Part shown: positions 1-10,495 of the stretch, one piece after another
Position numbering within the stretch: the stretch's first letter is position 1
Layout of the letters: each line of letters begins with the position of its first letter
Position numbers and translations under genes: made by a program
NCBI RefSeq assembly: GCF_000516985.1
Contig: NW_006917100.1
Location: 795,490 to 859,489 of the forward strand
Length of the DNA stretch: 64,000 bases
Direction: 5' to 3'
Origin: Pestalotiopsis fici W106-1
Lineage: Eukaryota > Ascomycota > Sordariomycetes > Amphisphaeriales > Sporocadaceae
The notes under the pieces: generated by a model
Databases searched by the model: none
Told to the model about the DNA's origin: nothing
The model's input: the letters and a program-made list of their open reading frames with translations, nothing else

Positions 1-746
1 GTCATCCCCAGAGACCTGGAGTACCTTGTATCAAATGATTTGCAAAAGGGTTTTGATGCCATGAAGGGAAACAGACTCGAGGACGGTGTCAGGATCTTCA
101 AGGGCATTTTGCACGCGCTCTTGGTAAACGCTGTTGCGTTTGAAGGTGAAGTAGCCGAGGCCAAGAAGCTTGTCACATCGGCTTCAGAATACGCATTGGC
201 CATGTCAATTGAGCTGGCAAGACGTGCCCTTGGCGCACCCGATGTTGTCAACTCGAATCCCAGCCTACAGAAGAGGAGCTTGGAGCTGTCGGCGTACTTC
301 ACAATTCCCAAGATTGAAGTTCCTCACAGGCAATTGGCATTGCTGAACGCCATGAACCTTGCCAGCAGGAGTAAGAACTTCAGCACGGCTCTGAGCTTTG
401 CAAACAGAATGATAGCCAACGGTGGTGCCCCTCGACTGCTTGAAAATGTGAGTTGTACCTATGATGAAAATCTGGCAAAAAAATATGCGCTGACCCAAAA
501 CAGGCTAAGAAGGTCAAGGCTACGGCCGAGCGGAACCCCCATGATGCTATAGAGATTGAGTACGACCAGTTTGCTGAGTTCGATATCTGTGCCGGCTCAT
601 ACACTCCGATTTACAGTGGCACGCCTTATGAGGAATGTGCTTACGATGGCTCCAAATACCATACCAAGTACAAGGGTACCGTCTGCACAGTCTGCGAGGT
701 TTGCGAGGTTGGCAAGCATGGCAGTGGTCTGAGGCTCTTTGCCTAG
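1..746 (+). CDS. RET1: Coatomer subunit alpha (alpha-COP), C-terminal part
   Basis: This is the 3' end of a gene that begins before the window. Alpha-COP is the large WD40 subunit of the COPI coat for Golgi-to-ER retrograde vesicles. The frame is open from base 1 to an intron at 448-503 (GTGAGT...ACAG, phase 0), then continues 504-746 to TAG. The visible part is the family's C-terminal domain, which binds epsilon-COP. It includes the helical KRSLELSAYFT segment, a Lys/Arg-rich NRMIANGG-like region, and after the intron the conserved FDICAGSYTPIYSG block followed by paired cysteines and the final GLRLFA. Codons match across the splice without a frame problem. The N-terminal WD40 propeller lies outside the window. 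The assignment is confident because of the diagnostic FDICA..Y.PIY motif. Confidence 0.95.
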
Positions 747-1893
747 GGGTCAAAAGCCCTCAACACATAGACTTGGCGAAGTTGGTCTCTTCTACCTGGA
801 GACCATAGCTGGAGAAGAAACTACGGGTAGTCCAAGGCTATTTGTTCTCTCGACGATTTGGGGATCAGCCATGACGGAGTTCAGTGCACGAGGCCATGTT
901 AAGTAGAGGATAGCGTCCAGCTTTGGGCGTAAACCTGATCATGAACTGGCATATTACTGGGAACGAAACCAAAAGCAACTAGATAGAAGGAGGTTGGAGC
1001 AGGTTGGCCTGAGCGGAAAACCACTCAGGTTAACCGAAACAGTATAATGATGTCGTTAGCAGAGTAAGCGGAATGCTAAAAGAAAAAAAGATTCTCATTT
1101 TCATATATTTTGCAAATCGAAAGGAAAGTTCCAAGGTGTTGAATAACTAGATGCTCACAAGACATGTTCTTGACTGTTCTTTCTAGGTATGATTATGCCA
1201 TGTATATATCAATCGAATAAAACCGCGCATTTGGCGCATTACAAGCGGCCACCTACGATACATTCAAGGTCATAAAATCAGTAGGCATCGTTTGTGATCG
1301 CTTTCAAATGTTTGTTTCCTCCTTGACGTTTTTGATGAACTAGACATGGTGCAATTTCTTCTTTAAAAAAAAAAAAAAAGCAGCGAGAAACTGTAACAAT
1401 ATACCATGTCACATGCCACACACGTATGACTTGATAGTGAGGGCAAATCTTTGTATCATGAGTTCAAGTTCTGTTGAACCATCGCCAGTTGTCAGAAACC
1501 GTCCAGGACTGGCCGGTTGGGTTTCATTGCTTGCCTGGCTGTTTTGGTTATAATTGGAATAGTTACAACTAGTGAATTTTTGCTCTTCATGAATTGACAA
1601 ATGGCATACTACATGTGAGCTCGGGACTAAATCCGCGGGTCTCTCCTCATCTATTGCCCAGGCAATTCCAGAGAGTGCCGTGGAATTCGATTTGCTCCAG
1701 CGAAACAAAGTGCGCGTTTCAACTATTAGACATTGAGGCTCTATTGTGACTGTGCTATATAGCACAAGTTTGTCATCTAGTGTCCTTTTGGGCCTACCAA
1801 TACACAAACGCTCCCCTCTCCGTGATAGATGCCTGTCGCCCTTTTAGGGCATGGCCACGAGCGTTTCCCTCCAAGATATCGCTCTGGTCATCA
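747..1893. other. Intergenic, convergent 3' flanks
   Basis: This is the space between the 3' ends of the alpha-COP and RPN12 genes, which converge. It holds AT-rich UTR-like sequence and a 15-nt A run at 1365-1379. A minus-strand open frame of 132 codons (1409-1807) has no recognisable domain and is probably chance. I see no RNA gene or repeat. Confidence 0.6.
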
Positions 1894-2802
1894 CTACACA
1901 ATTGTCTCCAATTCCCTAGCGTAGCCGAGAGTGTTCTCAATCACCATCTGCGACATGTCCTTCTCCTCGGCATCCTCGTCGTCGGCCGCCGGGAAGTAGA
2001 TTTGACCCTCACGAATTACCCATCCACGCTGGCGGGCGAACTCGACCACGGCGCCTTCCGAATCAAGGAACAGAAGCGACTTTGTGCTACTAAGCGGCAA
2101 AGAAGGATATGCTCGCTCGGAAGACGAAGCAATCTCGGAGCGGATTTGTGATGTGAGAATCTGTGGTAATCATTAGTCAGCATTGACTGTACGTTCTTGA
2201 GAGACCCGTGCAGGAGCAGCAGCCCTTGCTTCGGATACACCAAACCGTTACAGGAAACGTACCTGAGAGAAGATACCAAACTCCTCGCTGGGAACCTCGC
2301 CCTTCTTCATGGCCTTCCACACCCTGTCGTAGCTACCCTCCATCAACCACCTCTCCAATTTGATCGGGTAGCCCAGGTAGCGGTCTGCCTCAATTGATTC
2401 AAAACCTCCATTTCCCACGCGCATGCTCAAGCTCTCTAGCTCGCTGTGAAAGATGTCATATCTGCCCTCGGTCAGGAGCAACAAGAGATAGAGTCCCGTG
2501 ACCTTGTTCCGTGCCTCGGGGTTGGGCTTGAGTTGGCTAGACGGAAGCTCGTAAAAGGGCTGTAGCTGCTGTACGTAGCGCTTGAAGGCATCGGGATTCC
2601 GGGCACGAATGGATGTGATGGCGCCGAGCTCGTAGACTTCCCGGGCAATGGCGAGCAGGTTGGAGGGGGTCGACGGGGTTGGCGTAAGGGCCTTGAGCTG
2701 CAGTAATGACAACTTGGCTTTGGAGAGAAGAGGTGAGGCCTGCTCGTACGAAGGGTTTCCCCGCAGCTGGGTAATGACCTGTTGCAGCGTTCGTTCAGCC
2801 AT
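1894..2802 (-). CDS. RPN12: 26S proteasome regulatory subunit RPN12 (PSMD8)
   Basis: Rpn12 is a lid subunit of the 19S regulatory particle and closes lid assembly. There are two exons on the minus strand, 2263-2802 and 1894-2160, with an intron at 2161-2262 (GTACGT...CACAG, phase 0). The product is 268 aa, the usual Rpn12 length of about 270. The start at 2802 opens with MAERTLQQVITQLRG, which is where the family normally begins. The PCI/CSN8-type domain is clear: NKVTGLYLLLLLTEGRYDIFHSELE, ADRYLGYPIKLERWLMEGSY and the C-terminal winged-helix segment ending before VIENTLGYARELETIV. The same frame stays open upstream to a possible start at 3240, which would add 146 Ser/Thr/Pro-rich residues. 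I judged that extension non-coding or optional because homologues lack it. Confidence 0.93.
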
Positions 2803-5017
2803 GGTGCTGGCGCTCTGTGTTGTAGTGAGAGTGGGTGTTTTGGGAGGTGTCGTTTGCGACGCCGGGCCGGATGGCTGCAAGGGAAGCGTGGTGTCGCTGT
2901 CCCTATTGTGTATTACGGGCTCAGGTGGATCAGTAGTATGTATCTCTGTATTATCAGAGATCGATGCCGATGATTGTTTGGAATTGATTGTGGTGGATTT
3001 GGGCGTTTGGGTTGATGGTTTCGTTCGTGAAGCTGATTGTAGACGCACCAGGCGTAGCCAGGCTGAGAGGCTGACGTTGACGCTGAGCTTGGGTCTGTTG
3101 CTTGCCTCGCTGGAGCTCGGGCCACTTTGTCCCTTAGCTCCGTCCCCCGACATCCCACTACTGGTAGCTTCAATAGCAACTGCTTCAGTGTCTAATAACC
3201 TTTCGACCCTGGGGGATCGTCTCCTTTTAAAGAAGCCCATGGTTTTCGTACAGAAAGGCCAATTTGTGCTTGCTATAGAGACTCAGAGCTGCGCTTGGAT
3301 AGGTTGCAAATTATCAGGCAATTCCAGAAGAAATTTACCTTGTCTCTCATTATCACTGCAAAACAAAACAGCACATCACCTGTGAGCTGGCACCATGGGC
3401 GCTGCCTTATCTGGAGGACAGAATGGTCATCTGGTAGCGCTCTAGGCCGCCCGCTCAGCTCATATGATCACCATATCTATACATCAAGCCCCAATGATAG
3501 ATATGTCGATAATGGTTGCACAACGACGTATTCCCCTTGCCTTTTCAACCCTTCTTCACTTCTTGAGCCCTCCTTTTTTTTTTTCTGCGATCATCGCCCT
3601 CAAAGCCACCCTGGCATACATGTGAGTATGACTACATATAGAGGTGGCACAGTCTGGGCGGGAGAATTCTAGCGGATCGGGCCTGCGAACATGACATATG
3701 TGGTGACATTGTTTCTTTGGTAGACATGCAGGAGACGGAGTGTTAGACACAGCTGAATGTCATGGAAGAAGCATGGCATTTTCATGCTCCTGTCCAGTTA
3801 CCCAGCTAGATAGTAAGACAGCAGTAAAGCCAAGGCCTGGTTTTCATTTGCCTGCAATTTATTATTCGGTGCGAGAAAACATTTGCTGACAGACAAGACT
3901 ATTGAACCATTAAATGTGTCGATCCCTATGTACATAAGTAAATAATAGGCGCAACAGTTGAATGAATATGAATTATCTTGTCTAGGTTGGCACTGGACTC
4001 CAGCATAATGAACTAGGTATCAAGTGCGCCGGGCCCCTGCTGTAGTAGTTGCATTATGTTAGACTTGCGTTACTCACATGGCAAATGACTGGAAAATCCA
4101 GTTGATCTTAAAAATAGAAACCACGAGGCAGTGTCGGTTCGGGATCTCGTCTCGCCGCCCGCCACTCTCAAGAAGTTACTGTGATGGAAGGAAGGAAGTT
4201 GCTTCATTAATCACCGCCCCATGAAAATATTTTTGATACCTTGACAAATAATGTATCTAAAAACTCCTACTCATATGTTCTGTATGGCAACACATGTCTG
4301 CAGTGCCTCAACTCGACCATCAAACGAGACGGAACATGATGTTTCCAGCAGTACTAGTCCGCCTTGGGCCGTGCAATCATGATTAGCATTTCTTGGCACC
4401 TCCTTGACGTATTCCGGAATGCAGTGACACGATGCCCAAGAGATAATAGGCAAACAAGTGCTGAGAAGAGATGGGGAAAGAAACGACGGAATGGCTAAGC
4501 TTCTTTCCTCGAATCCTTCTGCTGTTGGGCTCAAGAGCTAAAGTACACATGTTCTAGATTAGATCACGTTTCATGCTGCCCTTACGCATTGCCATAATGT
4601 AAATACCCGGTCGTACACATTTGAAAGAGAGCAGCGTGGGCATGATTCTGTCTTTAATAAGTCTGGGTGGCTGCCCACCGGGTCAACCGCTGGTTAACCA
4701 CTCTCAGCACTTGGGGCACTTGGGCTCGACTAGCGACAGTCACTGACTAGGTGCTTATTGTCCATCTGCCTGCCAGGGAAGCTGTTCATTCACTCGTTTG
4801 CAGAAATCACCAGTCATGCTGCTTCGTCCGGCAAATTATTAGCTGCACTCGTGTCTAGGAAGCTCAATGCACTGATTACGTTTGAACGACATCAACTACC
4901 CGCCGCAATTTCGCATTTGAAGAGCGAGTTCCCCCCCCCTCGAAACTTAACGAACCTAAAAATCTCGAAGAAGGGGACTCAATCGCAACCGGCATTGTCG
5001 CCGATACTACAGTCGAA
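2803..5017. other. Divergent upstream region of RPN12 and SKT5
   Basis: About 2.2 kb lies between two divergent genes. At 2803-3240 the minus strand keeps RPN12's frame open for 146 codons of low-complexity sequence starting MGFFKRRR. The rest (3241-5017) has scattered short frames without recognisable domains, a T run near 3573-3584 and a C9 run at 4931-4939 shortly before the SKT5 start. It presumably contains both promoters. I could not pick out a convincing proteasome-type element or TATA box. Confidence 0.5.
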
Positions 5018-8000
5018 ATGATGCCCCAGTATAATCGACAACTATACGCGCGGCCGGAGGGCGGCCAGTCGGCGTCCACAGTCCCGACAAGCATCAACCC
5101 CCAGGATTTAGCAGGTAAGAACCGTTCCCACAGCGCCCCCTGAAAGTATAATTCCCGAGTATGCAGCTGGGTCCCTCCCCGTTTGCCGAGTGCATTTCGC
5201 TGGCTCGTATGCGTGCTATGTATGGAATACGCAGAGGTTTGCATGGCTTTGGCTGTGCTGCTGCAGCTGCCGGGGTGGGCTTGCCTCATTTTCTGCGCAG
5301 CCCACCAACACTGTCTTTCTGCTACCCACCATGGCCGTTTCTTGCTCTGTCGTCGCTGTCGCACTGGGCACCAAGTAGTATTTCATGCTTCTGGACGGTA
5401 CCATGCTCTGTTCCCGCCCCTATGGTCGGCAAGTCAAGCTGGATCAGAGCTGCTACTATCTTTGCCAAAGAAGGTCAACCCAGAGCAACCAAGGCCCTGA
5501 AGATAGAGATTGCACCACCGAACGGAAGACCCGGGTACGCGCAACGTGTAACTTTTGGACTCTTGTCTTGTGGACGGTTGTTCGGCAGAGCTCAACGGTC
5601 AAAGGCGACTTGGAGAGCGCACATCAATCCCTTTAGTGGCTGCTACGTACCCGCACCCAGTCTTTGGGCGCCGAGACCGTTGCAAATGCAGGTCCCACAG
5701 GGCACAATTACCATACATTAAACAATCACCAAGAACATGACACCAGCTCTCATCGATACGGTTATGGTGTGTAAGGAGAATCCAGCAATGATCGCGTGGA
5801 TATACACTGCCGACGCTTCCTCCAATTATACACAGTAAACTTCAAGGGGTGAATAGGAAAAGCAAAGTCTAAAGCCAGCACTTTTACCTACCATGCTACC
5901 TCAGGTACACCAAGCTTCCAGACCACGAGATCGTCCACATCGCCTGGCCGGCTACTGGGGGCGAGAGAACTAAGGAGGAAGAGGGACTCTAGAATCCAGT
6001 CCTCCACGGCCTACTGCTACTAGTCGTGCCTATTCTCAGCTCACAGCGATCGATCAGTTGCTGGTGCCTAATAATTACACGCCATCCCATCCCATCGCAT
6101 CCTGGTCAGCCCCTCCGCAAATCCCCTATTACCAAAGAGACCCTCTCTTCCGTAATCTGTCTTGCATAGCCCGCCTGCGCCAGCTGGGGAGGTGTGGTCA
6201 TTCAGCATTGGGTCTTTGCATATTTCAGAGGGAGGCTGCCCCGCCGTAACTTGGGTGTATTGGGGCCCTGAGCACCTTTCATCATTGATGAATGACACTC
6301 TGCACTGCTGCACTCCTATCACAGCCGCTGTGAAACGGGCTGCAGATACTGTCTGAAAAGCATCTGAGACCTTCATCGTCCAATCATTGCCGTATCGACA
6401 ACCGCGTGCGGAAAAGGAAAAGGAAAAAAAAGTCACTCTATAAAGCAACTGAGACAGCATATTGCGACAAGCGCCAAAATTCAATCCCCCCCAGACACAG
6501 GCCGCAACCGTCCTGCGATCAGCAGATAGATCTTGGTGCATCCGGCAACTCCCAGAAGAGGGGGCCAGCAAATCGATAGTATTGTGCATTTTTCTACCCA
6601 ATTACGAAGGAAGGAAATTGCCCGCCGCCTGGACCGAGCGACGGCCGAGAGCGTGACAGAGCAAGGAGGCAAAAAATTAAACAGAGACCAGAAGCCAGAC
6701 AGAAGAGCAGCGAACATTAACGACGGGACCCATCTGCATACCTATTCCAACTTTTGTTCCCTGCTAAGATCACACCCAAAGCCCCGCCACGATCAAACAT
6801 CCGCGGGGGGTGAAGGGATTGATTCCACCCGGCTACAAGGAATAAACGCCCTGCAACACATACTGCAAGCTGACGCTTTGGGCTTGGTCAACTGGATCTG
6901 TGAGATTCTTGGGCGCTGACAATTCACTGCTTCTTGGTTTATGTAGGATCGGGTCAGCCGCACCCAGCAGAAGACGACTCCGCCGATATGCCTCAGTTTG
7001 GAGCAACATTTTACCCTGGAGGCGTCGACGATTACTATATGCCTGAAGTTCAAGTTCATGCTCCAGCCCCTCAAAGGTGAGAGAGACACTGTTGTCATTT
7101 GGTTCATCTTGTTTTCCTTTGCTCCATTTGCAGTCGAATCATATATACACACGTGTGTGTGCGCGCGGGGAGAGAGAGACTTGCTTGGCGTTCGAATAGT
7201 CGCAACGAAGAAAAGCATCTGAGCTCCCTCCTAATTAAACCTCTTGCTGACGTGCGCCCCCCTTCAAAAATAGGGTGATGCCTGAAGTGCCACAGAATAT
7301 GCAACAAGACCTTCAGCGCATGGAACTCGAGGCCAGATCAATCGACTCAAGCAGAATGAACTCAACTATACCGACGGGTGCTGGCGCTAGACCAACTGGA
7401 CATGGCCGCGAACCTTCTTTGTCGTCTGTCTTGAACACAAACATGGCGACCTATGGACAACAATATCAAAAGAGCAAGCCCGGTATGACGGATTATAGCC
7501 CTGCGTCGACTTACAGCCAGTCGAATTACAGTCCTTTTCACGAAAGCGCTTCGACTTCTCTGCAGTTCGATCGAAAGCTAAGAGACATGCCGGCAGACAA
7601 ACCTTCCTTCAGCCACTTTCCCAAGGTCACCGGCGAGCACATACCGCCCAGCGACGACGAGAAGGAGAGCGTACTTGCTGAAAGCCGCGATCATGTCTTG
7701 CACTCCAACGACCCCAACATGCAAATTTGCTGGGCCCGCGATGTGCTGGCCTACGTCGAAACTGCCGCTGATGCGGCCACGCGCGAGTACGACCTTGTGA
7801 GAAAATCCGGCGATCGCGACCAAGGAAGACCATCGACGCCCCGCATCGAACATGATCTCCGAGTCGATGCTACTAACATTGTCAACTACCTGGCCGACCA
7901 GGGACACCCCGAGGCCATGTTCATTCGTAGCAAGTGGCTAGAGTTTGGAAAATTTGGCAAGAGACAGGACAAGAAAGAGGCATACAACGGCTACCTCAAC

Positions 8001-10032
8001 GCAGCCAACAATGGATGGGGCCGTGCCGAGTACAGAATCGGTATGCTGTACGAAAACTCAAACGATATTGACAAGGCCTTGAGGCACTACGAGGCTGGAC
8101 TCGATCTGAGGGACTCGGCAGCGCTATACCGGCTTGGAATGATCAGTCTCATGGGCCAGCACGGTCAGCGCAAGGACATTGCTAGAGGCCTGGACCTTAT
8201 CCGCCAAGCCGCCGATTCTGCCGATGAGGATGCGCCTCAGGGTGCATTCGTGTATGGTATGCTCATTGCAAGAGACCTTCCCGACGTCGCGATACCCGAG
8301 GGCATTCTCTCTCCCGACATCGCCGTAGCTCGCCAGTATATCGAAAAGGCAGCATATCTAGGTTTTGCAAAGGCGCAGCTGAAAATGGGACAGGCATATG
8401 AGCTTTGTCAGTTAGGATGCGATTTCAACCCTGCATTGTCGCTGCATTACTACGGCCTGGCCGCACGACAAGGTCAGCCTGAGGCTTGTCTCGGTGTCAG
8501 TCGATGGTTCCTTTTTGGCTACGAGGGAACATTTGCCAAGAACGAACTGCTAGCTTACAAGTATGCGCAACTCGCCGCGGCGGCTAAGCTCCCCACGGGC
8601 GAGTTTGCCATGGGCTACTACAACGAGATTGGTATCCACGTCGAAAAGGACGTCAGAGAAGCGCGGAAATGGTACGAGCTGGCTGCCGAGCATGGCAACA
8701 AGGACGCTATTGGACGTCTCGAGGGACTGAGTCACTCACAAGTCCTATCCAAGAAGGACCATGAGACTACGACGTTGACTAGGATCAAGTCGACTCACGG
8801 TTCTCAGCGTGGAAAGAGGCCTGATCGTTTCAACAAGCCTGTGGGCGGGATGCCAGCGCTCAGTGAAGACTCTCCTCGGGGGTCTCCTAGGGTGTCGCCC
8901 CAGCCTTCGCCTAGACAGGCCGAATTTGGTGGCTCAAACATGCCCAGTGGCGGCAGACAGCCAGCATTCGGTATCAACCTTGCCGAGAGGCCAAAGTCGT
9001 CAGTGGTACCGTACCCCGAAGACAACAAGCCAACGCCTCTCAACCTGGCAGCACGGCCGAGGTCGACTGCACCGTATCCCGAAGACGACGTGGCAGGTGG
9101 CAAGCCGCAGCTCTCACCTCATTACAACCCAAACATCCGCCCCTCGGCAGACAGACCCGGCAGCTCCTTTGGCATTCGCACGCAGTCACCTTCCGGCCAC
9201 CAAGGGCCACCAGGACCTGCCTCGCGTGGCCCGCAAGGTGGTCAGCTCGGCATCCCTCCTGCCGGCATGGACCCGCACCAGGGCCGCTCAGTGTCAGCTG
9301 CTGCTGGCTACGGGCCTCAAGGACCTGGAGGCTACAGACAGACGGGCCCATATGGTGGCCATCCCAACCAGGACTATAACCGCCCCGTTTCCGCCCAGTA
9401 TCCTGGGCATGGCGGTCCAGCACCCAACAACCCGGCACACAACCGCCTGACCAAGACAAACCCCAACCCGGCATACCCAGCACACGGAACACCTCCGCCT
9501 GGCCAGTACCCGCCGGGTGGCTACGGTCCTGGTGGTGGTCAGTATGGCCCGCGCAATTCATCTCGTCCTACCTCCTCTCATCAGGATCCATACGGTGGCC
9601 GTGCGCCGTCCGCTGGCTCAGGCGCGTCGACCCCAACCATGAGCGGCGGGATGGGCCCGCCTCGTGCCGATGCTTATGGAAGGCCTGGACTTCCCTCGGG
9701 CGGACCTGCTGGATCACGGCCCGGTAGCGCGCGACCTTCTGGCTACGACTCGCCCGCTCAAGGAGGCGGACGATCCAGTGCACCCCCCGCAAGGCCGGGC
9801 GTCGCATCTCCTGCGCCAAGCGCTGCTTCTGCGCAAACTGCCCCGGCAGCACCAGCACCAGCACCAGCACCAGCACCTGCGCCTGCACCGGCCAAGCAGG
9901 GGCCAGCGACATTTGAGGCAATGGGTATTCCCCAGGCCAAGAAAGACGATGAATGCGTAAGTTATTGCACATCCCCATGCCATGAGGACTTGGCAGAGCA
10001 ACATGCTAACTTTAGAATAGGTTGTGATGTAA
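5018..10032 (+). CDS. SKT5: Skt5/Chs4-type chitin synthase activator, SEL1 repeats, prenylated C-terminus
   Basis: Members of this family recruit and activate the class IV (Chs3-type) chitin synthase at the plasma membrane. Four exons join in frame: 5018-5114, 6947-7076, 7274-9956 and 10021-10032 (973 aa). Intron 1 is 1,832 bp; the others are 197 and 64 bp. The N-terminus (MMPQYNRQLYARPEGG) and residues to about 270 are Gln/Pro/Ser-rich. Residues about 270-560 hold Sel1-type repeats such as GWGRAEYRIGMLYE and AAEHGNKDAIGRLEGL. The last 400 residues are Pro/Gly/Ser-rich and include an alternating Ala-Pro run near 9846-9890. The last intron splits the end so that the final four residues are C-V-V-M, a CaaX prenylation box. 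Yeast Chs4 is likewise farnesylated at a terminal CVIM (established knowledge), which supports the exon model. The first exon depends on matching splice phases across a long intron. Confidence 0.88.
5115..6946 (+). other. Unusually long first intron of SKT5 (1,832 bp)
   Basis: The donor GTAAGA follows ...DLA-G at 5114 and the acceptor ATGTAG ends at 6946. The split Gly codon closes in frame to give ...QDLAGSGQPHP. Several short open frames inside (for example 5161-5721) have no recognisable domain. No transposon ends or RNA gene were recognised. The region may hold the real promoter with exon 1 non-essential, or an unannotated non-coding transcript. Confidence 0.6.
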
Positions 10033-10495
10033 TTGTCACTTTTCCATGATTGTTGCGGAGTGTAAGAAGAAGAAACCGATTAGACCAAGCGTAGCTAGGT
10101 GGCTTATGTGGATTTCTTTTTTCTTTTCTTGATGATACCAACAAAAAGAACCAATTTTCTCTGAAACGAACGAGCAAATGGATCTCGGCCGCAAAGTAAA
10201 TAGAAAAATCGAGTCTGCATTTCGGCGATTTGAGATTTGAAAGTGTTGCAGTTGCATTTACATTGGACAAAAGCTTGATGGAATTCTTGCGAGCGAATAG
10301 TAAACATCTTTTCCCTGCCTTTGTGGCCTATCAACCACGTTGATCAGACAGAGGAAAATACATAATTGAGCAAATAAAGAAATCACGAGTTTCAGTCAGA
10401 GTAAACCCATCCAAGCCAGTCAGCTTTCCTTCTTTATTGGTAATACGGGATCAAAATCATGGTAGTTCTAGACTCCGATATATCTAGTCATGCTG
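10033..10495. other. Intergenic, convergent 3' flanks
   Basis: This stretch lies between the 3' ends of SKT5 and the SNF2-like gene, which converge. It is AT-rich, with an untranslated-region character. I see no gene or repeat in it. Confidence 0.55.

Noticed and set aside
1409..1807. 132-codon minus-strand frame between alpha-COP and RPN12
   Set aside because: No domain and no coding character; lies in the two convergent 3' flanks.
5161..5721. 186-codon frame inside the long SKT5 intron
   Set aside because: No recognisable domain, Cys/Trp-rich random composition, and no splice continuity with the flanking exons.
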